NCBI GenBank assembly: GCA_031385545.1
Contig: JANNBN010000129.1
Location: 62,001 to 126,000 of the forward strand
Source: JANNBN01 sp031385545
GTDB taxonomy: Bacteria > Actinomycetota > Acidimicrobiia > Acidimicrobiales > JANYDT01
Direction of reading: 5' to 3'
Length of the DNA stretch: 64,000 bases
Position 1 is the first letter of the stretch, and every line of letters starts with the position of its first letter. This document shows positions 41,438-51,800 of the stretch, in pieces. The translations under genes were made by a program, and so were the position numbers. A model generated the notes under the pieces. That model was given only the letters and a program-made list of their open reading frames with translations, did not search any database and was not told the DNA's origin.

Positions 41438-44400
41438 GTGGCCAAACGGATCGAACCGACGGACCCGCTTGCGGTGTTTTCGCCGGTTACGTCGGCCTGG
41501 TTCGCGAAGAGCTTCGCTGCCCCGACTGCTGCCCAGACGCAGGGGTGGGCTGCAATTGCCAAGGGCGACCACACGCTGATCCTTGCTCCCACCGGGTCCG
41601 GCAAGACGCTGGCCGCCTTCCTGTATGCCCTGGACCGCCTGGCCACCACGCCGACCAAACGGGTTCCGCGTGAGACCGGCCGGAGACCCAAGGGGTCCGC
41701 CCCGCGCAACCCCACCGCTGCTGGCGGGGTGCGGGTGCTGTACATCTCGCCGCTCAAGGCCCTGATCTACGACGTCGAACGCAACCTGCGAGCGCCGCTC
41801 ACCGGCCTCATCCGCGAAGCGGCCTCACGTGGTCTCCCGGTGCCAGACATCGTCGTTGCCACACGCACCGGTGACACGCCGGCCGAGGAACGGCGGATCA
41901 TCGCAACTGCCCCGCCAGACATTCTGGTCACCACGCCCGAGTCGCTTTACCTCATGCTCACCAGCCAGGTCCGTAGCGTGCTGAGCACGGTCGAGTACGT
42001 CATCATCGACGAGATCCACGCGCTCGCCGGCACCAAGCGCGGCGCGCACATGGCCTTGTCCATCGAGCGGCTGGAAATGCTCATCGAGGGTTCCGGCAAC
42101 CCACCTCCGCAGCGCATCGGGCTGTCGGCCACGCAGCGGCCACTGGAAGAAGTTGCACGGTTCCTTGGCGGGCGCGCACTGAACACCGTGAGCGGGGAAT
42201 GGGGTCCGCGCCGCGTCGCAGTGGTGGACACCGGAATACGCAAGACCCTCGAACTGCAGATCATCGTGCCGGTCGAGGACATGGGCGAGCTCGGCAAGCC
42301 GATGCTCGACGCAGGAGGAGAAGCGGTCCTCAACGGCGCAGCGGCCGGTGACCCCGAGGCGCGCAGATCCATCTGGCCCGCGATCTATCCCGAACTCCTC
42401 CAACTCATTCGTACACATACGAGTACGCTGATCTTCGTCAACTCGCGTCGGCTGTCCGAGCGACTGGCGGCCAAGCTCAACGAACTGGCGGGCGAAGAGC
42501 TTGTCCTTGCCCACCACGGGTCCATCGCCCGGGAACAACGGCTGGAAATTGAAGAGGCGCTCAAGGCGGGCCGGCTACCAGCGCTGGTGGCAACCTCCTC
42601 GCTTGAACTCGGAATCGACATGGGGGCGATCGACCTCGTCGTACAGGTCGAGGCACCGTCAAGCGTTGCCAGCGGTTTGCAGCGCATCGGCCGGGCCGGG
42701 CATCAGGTCGGCGAGCCCTCGAAGGGGCGTATCTTCCCGAAGTTTCGCAACGACCTCATCTCCTCAGCGGTCGTGGCGAATCGAATGTTCGCAGGCGCCG
42801 TCGAGGCCACCCGAGTGCCGCGCAATCCAATCGACGTGCTGTGCCAGCAGATCGTGGCCCTGGTGGCCACCGCCGACGAAGGCTCAACCGTTGCTGACGT
42901 CACCCGCATGGCTCGGGGCACCTATCCATTCGCCGACATCTCCGACGACCTCATCGACAACGTGCTCGACCTGCTGGCCGGCCGGTATCCGTCGGACGAA
43001 TTCGCCGAGCTGCGACCGCGTGTCACGTGGGACCGCCTGTCCGGAACGCTGCGCGCCCGCCCGGGAGCGAAGCTGCTCGCCATCACCAGTGGCGGCACCA
43101 TCCCCGACCGTGGGTTGTATACGGTCACCACACCCCAGGGCACAAAAGTGGGCGAGCTCGACGAAGAAATGGTGTTCGAAAGCCGTGTCGGTGAGACGTT
43201 CCTCCTCGGCGCGTCCACGTGGCGCATCGAAGACATCACCCCGGACCGGGTGATCGTGACACCAGCACCCGGTGTGCCGGGCAAGATGCCGTTCTGGCAC
43301 GGCGACAAGCTGGGTCGTCCCTACGAGCTGGGCCAGGCCATCGGTTCATTCATACGCGCGCTTGGCAATAGCGAACTAGGCGATGAAACGCTGGCTACGG
43401 ACTACGCGCTCGACGAACTCTCCCGGGTAAACCTCATCAAGTACGTCGAGGAAGAACGCGAGGCAACCGGCGGTGTGCTTCCCACCGACCGGCAGATCGT
43501 CATTCAGCGGTTCCGCGACGAGCTTGGTGACTGGCAGCTCTGCATGCTCTCGCCGTTCGGGGCGCAGGTCCATGCTCCGTGGGCAATGGCCATCGAACAG
43601 AAGGTGCGTGAGCGGCTCGGGATGGAAGTGCGAGCCATCTGGAGCGACGACGGAATCATGGTCCGGCTGCCGGAAGCCGACGAGGCACCGCCATCGGACT
43701 ATGCACTCATCGACCCAGACGAACTCGACGAGCTGCTGATGAGCGAGGTCGGCAACTCTGCACTCTTCGCCTCCCGGTTCCGGGAGAACGCCGCCCGCGC
43801 GCTGCTGCTGCCCCGTCGTAAACCGGGCAGCCGGACCCCGTTGTGGAAGCAACGGCAGAAGAGCGCTGATCTCCTCAAGGTGGCAAGCCGCTACGCAACG
43901 TTCCCGCTGTTGCTGGAGACGTACCGCGAATGCCTGCGCGACGCGTTCGACGTTCCTGCGCTGCACGAGGTGCTGAACGGAATCAGGTCACGACGCATAC
44001 GGGTCGTCAGCCTCGACATGGCCAACCCATCGCCGTTCGCGTCATCGCTGGCCTTCGGTTACATCGCCAACTTCATGTACGACGGCGATGCCCCGCTCGC
44101 CGAGCGGCGCGCTGCTGCGTTGGCCCTGGACCGAGACCTGCTCGCTGAACTCCTGGGCTCTGAAGAGCTTCGAGACCTGCTCGATGGCCGTGCGGTCGCA
44201 GCAGTCGAGGCAGAACTGCAGATGCTCGACCCGCGCCGTCATGCCCGCAACGCGGACTCGGTTCACGACCTGCTCCGGCGCCTCGGCGATCTCACCACCG
44301 ACGAGCTGGCAGATCGCACCGAAGGCGGTACCGATACGGCCGGTGCCTTCGTCGATGCGCTGGTGAAGGAGCGCCGTGTCGCTGCGGTCCGAATAGCCGG

Positions 44401-46057
44401 GAACGAGCGATGGATAGCGGTCGAAGACGCCGCTCGTTACCGCGACGCGCTCGGCGTGATGGTCCCACCGGGTCTACCCAACGCGCTGTCGGTGTGGACT
44501 GGCGGTGACCCCGCCGACCCGACTGACCCCGCAGGCGCGCTCGGGTCGTTGCTGGTCCGTTATGCCCGGACGCACGGCCCCTTCACCACGGACGAGGTCG
44601 CAACGCGCTTCGGGCTCAGCCCCGACCTGGTGATTCGCTGCCTGATGCGGCGCGGTGACACTGGTTCACTGCTCAGCGGTTCGTTCCGGCCCGACGGTGT
44701 GGGCACGGAATGGGTCGACCCCGACGTGCTTCGCTCGCTGCGCCAGCGGTCGCTTGCCGTGCTGCGCAAGGAGATCGAGCCAACCACCACCGACGCGCTG
44801 GCGCGGTTCCTTCCCGACTGGCACGGAATCGGCAGCGCCACGACCGGCGCCGGGATCAACCGGCTGTTCGACGTGGTCAGCCAGTTGCAGGGCGTGGCGA
44901 TGCCAGCCAGTGTGCTTGAGCGAGACATCCTGCCGGCCCGAATACCCCGCTATTCGGGTCGCCTGCTCGACGAGTTGCTGTCGTCGGGCGAAATCATCTG
45001 GACCGGAGCCGGTTCCCTGGGCCGCGATGATGGCAAGGTCTGCCTCTTCCTGCGTGATCATGCAGCCGCGCTCCTCGGCGAACCCGATCGATCAGCATTC
45101 GATTCTGTCGAGCACCAGCGCATCAGGGACGTGCTCGCCAGTCGGGGTGCGTGCTTCTTCCGTGAACTGCAGTCCACCAACGACATGGCCACGCTCGACG
45201 CGCTGTGGGACCTGGTGTGGAACGGCGAGGTCACCAACGACTCGTTCGCTGCACTTCGAGCCCTCGCACCGGGCCGCCGCGCGTCAACGCCGTCTGCCGG
45301 TGCCACGCTGCGGCGCGGCCGCCCACGGCTTGCGTCCCTCAGTGCACTCGGACCACCGAAGGGACAGGGCCGCTGGTCGCTGGTCGCCCGCGAACTGGGT
45401 ACGGGCGAGTTCGCCACGGTCCACACAACCAAGGCCGCCGCGCGTGCGGGGCAGCGCCAGGCCGGTACCGAACGTGTCCATGCGTTGGCGGTGTCGTTGC
45501 TCGAACGTCACGGTGTGCTGACCCGCGAAGCGGTCCGGGGCGAAGGCGCGGTCGGTGGGTTTGCGGGCCTTTACCCGGTGCTCAAGGCCATGGAAGAAGG
45601 CGGCACCGTGCGACGGGGCTACTTCGTTGCGGGCCTGGGTGGCGCTCAGTTTGCCGTGCCGGGGGCAGTCGATCGGTTGCGTGCGTTTCGCGAGACGCCT
45701 GCCAATCCCGAGGTGGTGGTTCTTGCGGCCACCGATCCGGCGAACGCTTATGGTGTGGCGCTCCCATGGCCGGTGAAGGGGCCGCAACGTGCCGCCGGCG
45801 CCTACGTGGTGTTGGTCGATGGTCTGCCCAGCGTGTACATCGAGAAGGGTGGCAAGTCTCTCGTTGCGCTGCGCGCCTTCGATGACAGTTGGGAAACGCA
45901 TGCGGTGTCTGCGCTGAGTTCCATGGTCGGCCCCGATGACAGCCGCACAGCGCGGTTCCGCAAGCTGGTGTTCGAGTCCTACCCTGCCGAGCTGAAGTCG
46001 GCGCTGGTGGCGTCTGGGTTCGTTCCGACACCGAAGGGCCTTGCCCGATACGCATGA
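41438..46057 (+). CDS. lhr: Lhr-type ATP-dependent DNA helicase
   Basis: 1539 aa, the normal size of full-length actinobacterial Lhr. A 3'-5' SF2 helicase used in DNA repair. Motif I LAPTGSGKTLAAF near residue 50, VLYISPLKALIYDVERNL (Ia), TTPESLYLML (Ic), DEIHALAG (II), LSATQRP (III), then the second RecA domain with FVNSRRLSERLAAKLN, AHHGSIA and GLQRIGRAGHQVGEPSKGRI (VI). A winged-helix and large C-terminal Lhr-CTD follow. The open frame extends 105 codons upstream into the GNAT gene in another frame; GTG 41438 is taken because the conserved start follows and TACTCT precedes it. Co-directional with nei, another repair gene. Confidence 0.93.
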   Translation: MAKRIEPTDPLAVFSPVTSAWFAKSFAAPTAAQTQGWAAIAKGDHTLILAPTGSGKTLAAFLYALDRLATTPTKRVPRETGRRPKGSAPRNPTAAGGVRVLYISPLKALIYDVERNLRAPLTGLIREAASRGLPVPDIVVATRTGDTPAEERRIIATAPPDILVTTPESLYLMLTSQVRSVLSTVEYVIIDEIHALAGTKRGAHMALSIERLEMLIEGSGNPPPQRIGLSATQRPLEEVARFLGGRALNTVSGEWGPRRVAVVDTGIRKTLELQIIVPVEDMGELGKPMLDAGGEAVLNGAAAGDPEARRSIWPAIYPELLQLIRTHTSTLIFVNSRRLSERLAAKLNELAGEELVLAHHGSIAREQRLEIEEALKAGRLPALVATSSLELGIDMGAIDLVVQVEAPSSVASGLQRIGRAGHQVGEPSKGRIFPKFRNDLISSAVVANRMFAGAVEATRVPRNPIDVLCQQIVALVATADEGSTVADVTRMARGTYPFADISDDLIDNVLDLLAGRYPSDEFAELRPRVTWDRLSGTLRARPGAKLLAITSGGTIPDRGLYTVTTPQGTKVGELDEEMVFESRVGETFLLGASTWRIEDITPDRVIVTPAPGVPGKMPFWHGDKLGRPYELGQAIGSFIRALGNSELGDETLATDYALDELSRVNLIKYVEEEREATGGVLPTDRQIVIQRFRDELGDWQLCMLSPFGAQVHAPWAMAIEQKVRERLGMEVRAIWSDDGIMVRLPEADEAPPSDYALIDPDELDELLMSEVGNSALFASRFRENAARALLLPRRKPGSRTPLWKQRQKSADLLKVASRYATFPLLLETYRECLRDAFDVPALHEVLNGIRSRRIRVVSLDMANPSPFASSLAFGYIANFMYDGDAPLAERRAAALALDRDLLAELLGSEELRDLLDGRAVAAVEAELQMLDPRRHARNADSVHDLLRRLGDLTTDELADRTEGGTDTAGAFVDALVKERRVAAVRIAGNERWIAVEDAARYRDALGVMVPPGLPNALSVWTGGDPADPTDPAGALGSLLVRYARTHGPFTTDEVATRFGLSPDLVIRCLMRRGDTGSLLSGSFRPDGVGTEWVDPDVLRSLRQRSLAVLRKEIEPTTTDALARFLPDWHGIGSATTGAGINRLFDVVSQLQGVAMPASVLERDILPARIPRYSGRLLDELLSSGEIIWTGAGSLGRDDGKVCLFLRDHAAALLGEPDRSAFDSVEHQRIRDVLASRGACFFRELQSTNDMATLDALWDLVWNGEVTNDSFAALRALAPGRRASTPSAGATLRRGRPRLASLSALGPPKGQGRWSLVARELGTGEFATVHTTKAAARAGQRQAGTERVHALAVSLLERHGVLTREAVRGEGAVGGFAGLYPVLKAMEEGGTVRRGYFVAGLGGAQFAVPGAVDRLRAFRETPANPEVVVLAATDPANAYGVALPWPVKGPQRAAGAYVVLVDGLPSVYIEKGGKSLVALRAFDDSWETHAVSALSSMVGPDDSRTARFRKLVFESYPAELKSALVASGFVPTPKGLARYA

Positions 46058-46087
46058 ACTTCGACGACGCACCCGAAGGGCTGCGAC

Positions 46088-46909
46088 ATGCCTGAGGGCG
46101 ACACCATCTTTCGTGCGGCAGCCACCCTGCGGGCGTGGATCGGGCAGCGAACGGTCTCCGCTGCCCGCTCGTCATTTCCTGGCGTGCAAGTGGGGGCGCT
46201 TGTGGGGCGAACGGTCGCTTCGGTTACTCCGGTCGGCAAGCACGTGCTGATGCAGTTCGACGATCCCTCCGGCAACGATGCCCCCCTCCTGTTGCGCACC
46301 CACATGCGGATGACCGGCTCGTGGCACGTGTACGCAGCGGGCGCACCGTGGCAGCGGCCAGCACGTCAGGCCAGTTTGGTCATAGAGACCGGCGACCGTC
46401 TGGCGGTCTGTTTCAACGTCCCGGTCGTCGAGCTGACGGTCGAGGCGGCAGACACCGCTCGGGGTGTGGCACACCTCGGGCCCGACATCCTTGCGGTTCC
46501 CTTCGATGTCGCAGAGACGATTGTACGCGCGCGAGGTAATTCCCAACTGAGGGCGGTCGGCGAAGTACTGCTCGACCAACGCGTGGTTGCCGGCATCGGA
46601 AACATTTATCGATGCGAGTCGCTTCACCTCGAACGCGTCAGCCCGTGGTCAGCCGTCGGCACACTCGACAACCAGCTGCTGCAGGCGATCCTCCGACGCG
46701 CCGAACAATTGATGAAGCAGAACCTCAACCCGGCACGGTTGTCGCGCAACCTCGACGCCGGAGCCGATCAGACGTGGGTGTATCGGCGCACTGGGTTCCC
46801 GTGCCGTAGCTGCGAGACACCGATTCTCAGCAAACCGCAGGGCGACCAGGCCCGGGTCGCCTATTGGTGCCCTGTCTGTCAGCCAAAAGGAGCCCTTCCC
46901 CGTAGTTGA
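46088..46909 (+). CDS. nei: Fpg/Nei-family DNA glycosylase (Nei2-like)
   Basis: 273 aa. It removes oxidised bases and nicks the strand. N-terminal MPEGDTIFRAAATL has the catalytic Pro2 and Glu3; LLLRTHMRMTGSWHVY holds the conserved Lys/Met region; DQRVVAGIGNIYRCESLH is the helix-two-turn-helix; the C-terminus has a zinc finger CRSCETPI ... YWCPVCQ. PEGDT rather than PELPE marks the Nei branch, closest to mycobacterial Nei2. It lies 30 bases after lhr, so a repair operon is likely. Confidence 0.93.
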   Translation: MPEGDTIFRAAATLRAWIGQRTVSAARSSFPGVQVGALVGRTVASVTPVGKHVLMQFDDPSGNDAPLLLRTHMRMTGSWHVYAAGAPWQRPARQASLVIETGDRLAVCFNVPVVELTVEAADTARGVAHLGPDILAVPFDVAETIVRARGNSQLRAVGEVLLDQRVVAGIGNIYRCESLHLERVSPWSAVGTLDNQLLQAILRRAEQLMKQNLNPARLSRNLDAGADQTWVYRRTGFPCRSCETPILSKPQGDQARVAYWCPVCQPKGALPRS

Positions 46910-46915
46910 TACGCT
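46910..46915 (+). promoter_or_regulatory. Putative -10 hexamer of the DksA-like gene
   Basis: TACGCT, 7 bases before the ATG at 46923; it overlaps the stop codon region of nei. Confidence 0.35.
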
Positions 46916-46922
46916 CGGGTGC

Positions 46923-47114
46923 ATGACGTCGGAATCGTTTTCGCTGGCTGAGCTTGAGCAGGCCGAGGCCGACATGTCGGCTGTGCAATCCGCCATCGAC
47001 GCGATGGACGCCCGTACCTACGCAGTGTGTCGGGTATGCGGCAACGACATCACGGCCACGGTGGCAGCTGACCCGCTGGCGCTCAGCTGTGACGACCACC
47101 TCGCGCTCGCTTAG
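46923..47114 (+). CDS. DksA/TraR C-terminal-like mini-protein
   Basis: 63 aa. An acidic N-terminal helix (AELEQAEADMSAVQSAIDAMD) is followed by TYAVCRVCGNDI ... ALSCDDH. This matches the coiled-coil end and zinc finger of DksA/TraR proteins (DAGTYGxCxxCGxxI), but only one CxxC is present; the second pair is reduced to one Cys with a following His, so the metal site may be CxxC...CxxH. It could modulate RNA polymerase or be a remnant. No ribosome site; a TACGCT hexamer precedes it. Confidence 0.6.
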   Translation: MTSESFSLAELEQAEADMSAVQSAIDAMDARTYAVCRVCGNDITATVAADPLALSCDDHLALA

Positions 47115-47153
47115 AAGCGCCGCTCTCGCTCGCCCGGGCGAATCCCGCTTGAA

Positions 47154-47172
47154 AGGCCCACCGCGCGGGCCT
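47154..47172. terminator. Hairpin between convergent genes
   Basis: AGGCCC/GGGCCT stem with a 7-base loop, in the 221-bp space between the DksA-like stop and the YgjP-like stop. On the minus strand it is followed by TTTC. The rest of this space shows an A-rich patch (47194-47200) and nothing else. Confidence 0.4.
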
Positions 47173-47335
47173 GACCTGCTTCTATCGCCGAGATAAAAAA
47201 CAACATGCATCGACCTTGGCTGGTGTTCGACTGCCTGGTCAACCCACCCTGAGCGCGGGCGAGGGCGTAAACCCTGAGACTGCTACGGGACTCTCCCCCG
47301 GGGTTCCCATCAGTGAGGCGGCCCTGGCGAAACGG

Positions 47336-47983
47336 TCAGTCTTCGGCGAGGCCCATGCCCATCAAAAAGCCGATTGCCCGCTCGGTCTTGGGGTAGCGGT
47401 TGACCACGTCCCAAAACGCTGCTGAATGGTCGGCGTGGATGAGGTGCGCAAGCTCGTGCACGAGCACGTAATCCACCACCCACGACGGAGCCGACGACAG
47501 CTTGCCGTTGATCCGAATCGACGCCGTATCGATGGTGCATGAACCCCACCGGCTGCTGAGTTCTCTGGTCCACACCACGCCGGCGGGTTTCGGCAGGCCG
47601 TACTGACGACCGAGCTGGCGTGCCCGGTCCATCAGCTCGGCATCGGTTTTGCGGTTGGCGCGCGCAAACCGCTGCTGCATTGTGGCAATCCATTTCTGCT
47701 CTTCGGCGCGCGACATCCATGCGGGGATGGTGAGGTGCATCACACCATCGCGGTACCTGGCGGACACGGTCTTGCGACTGCGCTTCGAGCGTGTCACTTG
47801 AACAGGAGGTGGGGCGACAACCGGCCCGGTAGGTGGCAGCTCTTCCGGTGATTCGTGCTCGTCTCGTTCATCCGCCGCGTTGAAGGGTCCGGCGGTTTCA
47901 GAAATATCGAGCAGCTCGGGGGTTTGCGAAACGTCGAATGCAAACCCCAATTGACTGTCGGCGGGTCGGGGCGCACCGGTCAC
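47336..47983 (-). CDS. YgjP/SprT-like zinc metallopeptidase-domain protein
   Basis: 215 aa. Residues 1-80 are acidic and Pro-rich, probably disordered. The C-terminal domain (DUF45/YgjP-like) has SSRWGSCTIDTASIRINGKLSSAPSWVVDYVLVHELAHLIHADHSAAFW: the zinc HELAH with a further downstream His (ADHS) and the preceding RWGSC are diagnostic. Such proteins resemble SprT/WSS1-type peptidases; the substrate is unknown. GTG at 47983 is chosen since it overlaps the upstream stop by GTGA; a longer frame to 48076 exists but would lie inside the phosphatase gene. Confidence 0.82.
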   Translation of the reverse strand: MTGAPRPADSQLGFAFDVSQTPELLDISETAGPFNAADERDEHESPEELPPTGPVVAPPPVQVTRSKRSRKTVSARYRDGVMHLTIPAWMSRAEEQKWIATMQQRFARANRKTDAELMDRARQLGRQYGLPKPAGVVWTRELSSRWGSCTIDTASIRINGKLSSAPSWVVDYVLVHELAHLIHADHSAAFWDVVNRYPKTERAIGFLMGMGLAED

Positions 47984-48636
47984 AACGCGTTGCTCTTTCG
48001 GCGTAGCGCTCGTCGGTCGAGCGTGACGGCTGGCCCTGCGAGCACTCGACGATGTCCGGCGTGCCACCGGTACCATCGACCTTCCAGGTTGTCGAACGGC
48101 CGCGGTTTGGAGCCGTATGCGTTCGCCAGGGCGTGCAGGACTCCGCCGTGCGCAACCACCAAGGCGCGCTTTCCGTTGAGCGACGAAACATGCTCACGCA
48201 TGGCCGAGGTTACCCGGTGCGTCATGCCAGCTTCGTGCTCACCTCCCGGTAGTTGGTCAACGGATTCCCTGCGCCAGGCGTCGAGCATGCCCGGCCATCT
48301 GGCTTCGATCTCGCTGGTGGTGAGCCCGGACCATTCGCCGATATCGCGTTCGACCCACCGTTCATCGATGACCGACAGCTCCAAGCCAAGGCGGGTACCG
48401 ATGATTTCCGCAGTGTCACGAGCGCGGCGGAGCGGCGACGAGATGAGGACGTCGAATCCGGGTTCGTATGTGGCCAGAGTTTCAGCGGCGCGGCGGGCTT
48501 GCTCGATGCCTTCTTGGGTCAGTGCAATGTCGGCGCGACCTTGCCACCGGAACACGGCATTCCATTCGGTGAGCCCGTGGCGCACGCACAGCAGATCGCC
48601 GGCGGGGGCTTTGGGGATGGGAGGTGGACCAGACAC
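47980..48636 (-). CDS. Histidine phosphatase (phosphoglycerate-mutase-like)
   Basis: 218 aa. The catalytic RHG motif is in LLCVRHGLTEWN (residues ~16-27); SSPLRRARDTAEIIG supplies the phosphate-binding Arg, WVERDIGEWSGLT the acid Glu, and VVAHGGVLHAL the second His. Members act as broad phosphatases (cobalamin/alpha-ribazole, acid phosphatase) or cofactor-dependent mutases. GTG start. Its stop overlaps the YgjP-like gene. Divergent from the alpha-2-macroglobulin gene over 182 bases. Confidence 0.87.
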   Translation of the reverse strand: MSGPPPIPKAPAGDLLCVRHGLTEWNAVFRWQGRADIALTQEGIEQARRAAETLATYEPGFDVLISSPLRRARDTAEIIGTRLGLELSVIDERWVERDIGEWSGLTTSEIEARWPGMLDAWRRESVDQLPGGEHEAGMTHRVTSAMREHVSSLNGKRALVVAHGGVLHALANAYGSKPRPFDNLEGRWYRWHAGHRRVLAGPAVTLDRRALRRKSNAL

Positions 48637-48818
48637 GGCCCTTCAGTCAAACAGCACCACGGTGGTTCTTGTGCACGAGACCGACGTCAAGCCAATTTTG
48701 TGCTCGAGCTGCCCCCAGAACAGGACCGGGAACCGAATGGTTGATAGGGGCCGTCCTACAGTCGATCCGATGCGAACCCGATGTCTTGGGTGCGCACCAA
48801 CAACCGAAGCGGGGCCGT

Positions 48819-51800
48819 ATGAAGCACCTATCGAGGCGTGTCGCAGGGATTGCCCTCGCGGTCGCTGTGTTCACCTCAGCCTGCACAGACTCGCCTGCCC
48901 CCTCACCGGAAACCACATCACCGTCAAACGTCTCCGAATCCCCGACCACAGCCGTTTTTGGTACGGGGAATCAGGGCACAATCGTCCCACCGGTGGCTGT
49001 TGAACAGACTGTGGGCATCACCCCCCGGCTGTTCTCCGTGAAGTTGTCCCAGGGCAAGCTCGCATCAGAACCGGCGACCGGCTCCACCGTGGCAGCGGGC
49101 GACGAACTGTCCGCTCAGCGTCTGGCCGAACTCACCGCTCGGTTGCCGAAGTGGGACGACCCAGCCTCGCTCACGGCCCCCTTCGCGTGGCCGAAGCAAG
49201 CTCCGCCTCCACCACGCACTGGCAATAATGTGTCCATCGCCTTCCCGCCCACGGTGACGGCAGACCCACCCGTTGCTGACAACGGCCCGCTGAAGGTGCT
49301 GCGGGTCCAGCCCGACGGCGATGTGCCGATCGCTCCGTATCTCGCCGTCACGTTCAACCAACCGATGGTTGAGGTCGGAACCGTTGCCCAGACATCGGCC
49401 GCCGTCGTCCCGGTGACGCTCGACCCGCCGGTGACCGGAACCTGGCAGTGGATCGGCACGCGGACGCTCCGCTTCGACGCCGATTCTGCGGTTGTCGACC
49501 GTCTCCCGATGGCGACGACGTTCACGGCAACCATTCCTGCTGGTACCCGATCCGCGACTGGTGGAGCGCTTGCTGAGACGGCCACTTTCACGTTCACAAC
49601 GCCGCCGCCAACGGTGTTGAACTTCGGTCCGAGAGATACAAGCCTCCCGTTGCTTCCAGTGTTCGTGGCGACGTTCGACCAGCGAGTCGACCCCGCAGCG
49701 GTGTTGCGCACGATCACGCTGACGGCGGGCGGCCAGCCGGTTTCCCTCCGGCTCGCCACGGAGGCTGAAGTTGATCGGGACGCGACCGCGAAGTCGATCG
49801 CAAGCAGCGCCGAAAATGGTCGATGGGTCGGCTTTCGTCCCGTCGAAGCGCTCGCCAAAGATGCGTCGCTCGAAGTCAACGTTGGACCGGGGACACCGTC
49901 GGCTGAAGGACCTCGGACCGCAACACAAGCAGCTTCGTTCTCGGCTCGTACTTACGGGCCCTTGAAGGTCGTTCGCAAGTCCTGCACCTATGGGGATGGG
50001 TGTCCTCCTGGCAGCGGGTTCTCCGTCGAGTTCTCGAACTCTCTCGATGCAAAGGCAGCGGCCAACATCGCAGCCAGAGTGGCTGTCGTTCCAACGCTTG
50101 CGGTGCAGAAGGTCACCATCGGCGGGGTACTCACAGTCGAAGGCGCGACGCAGCCACGCACGACATACGACGTCACCCTTCCAGCTGCCCTGACCGACGT
50201 GTACGGCCAGACTCTCGGCAAAGACGAAGTGGTCACCTTCACGGTTGGGTCCGCCCGCAAGACGCTTCGCCAACTCGACCTCATTACGACGCTCGACCCG
50301 TTCGCGAAGACGCAGAAACTCTCGGTGCTCTCGACGAACCATCAGAAACTTCGGGTCCGGGTGTTCGAGGCAGACCCAGCGAAGTTCGCCGACTACGCGG
50401 TCTACGCAGCCAACCGGCTCAACGCAAAGGTGAAACGGCCCGAGTGGAAACAGTTGAGCGACCGACGCATCGCCGTGAAAGGCGAGAACGACGCCACGGT
50501 TGAGACGCTCATTGATCTCGGCTCGGAGTTGCACGTTCGTCCGGGGCAGGTGATCGTGCTCGTGGAAGCCGACCCGACGCCTGACCGCAAGAGTGACGAG
50601 TACTACGAGAACCAACCGGTTCTGTCGTGGGTGCAAAGCACCACCATGGCGCTCGACTCGTTCACCGACGCCGACGAGATGCGGGTCTGGGCGACCGACA
50701 TGCGCACCGGCGCAGCGATCCGTGACCTGAGCGTTTCCACGTCGACAGGGACCACGAAGACCACCGACCCCACCGGGCTTGCCGTGTTCGCACTCGACGG
50801 AAGGACCGTCGACGTGGTGCGCGGCGTCAGAGCTGCCGAGTCGTTCATCCTTCCCGTCTCTGCGTCGGCCACACCGACTCCTGACACCATCGCCTGGTAT
50901 GCCTTTGACGACCGGCAGATCTACAAGCCGGGCGAGACGGTGTCGATCAAGGGTTGGGCGCGCGATGTGACCGGGAGGACTGGATCGCTCAGCGTCAGCG
51001 CACAGAAGACCGCCACGTACGCCGTGACCGACGCGTTCGGCGTCGAGGTCGGGAAGGGGAGCGTCGAGCTTGGTGCACTAGGAGGGTTCGACCTGACGTT
51101 TGCCGTCCCCATGACGGCCAACATCGGCGGGGCTTCGGTTCTGTTCTCGGCTGCCGGCGGTTCAGCGCAGTTTGCGCATCCGTTCCAGATTGCCGAGTTC
51201 CGCCGGCCTGAATTCGAGGTGGACGTGCAACCTGTGACCGTCGGACCGTTCCTCAGCACGCAGTCGGTCACGATGGCGACGAAGGCCTCCTACTACGCAG
51301 GAGGCCCCCTCCCAGGCGCACCTGTCAACTGGATGGTATCCACGAGCGAGACCACGTTCTCGCCTGCCGGATGGGACACGTTCACGTTCGGCATCTTCCG
51401 TCCATGGTGGTGGGGTGATGACTTCGGGTTCGGCCGCTCCTTCCCGACCGGGTCGGGCGAACAAACCGTGAAGAACTATTCCGGTACGACCGATGCAAGC
51501 GGCCGACATGCGCTGCAACTGGACTTCGCGGGCGAGCAGGGCAAGTTGCCAGATCTGCCGGTTTCGGTGACCGTTGCGGGTACCGTGACCGACGTCAACC
51601 GCCAGGCCTGGTCGGACCAGCAGAATATTCTCGTCCATTCCGCGAATCGCTATGTAGGCATACGATCGGATCGAGCCTTCGTCCGCGAAGGCGACCCGCT
51701 GAAGGTCGAGGTTGTCATCACCGACATCGACGGTGCGGCGAAACCGGGCACCACGGTCTCTGTGACTGCTGGGCTGCTGCGCACGGACTACCTCGACGGC

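Noticed and set aside
48624..48818. 65-codon N-terminal extension of the alpha-2-macroglobulin
   Set aside because: It has no signal-peptide features and overlaps the start of the divergent phosphatase gene; the lipoprotein signal begins at ATG 48819.
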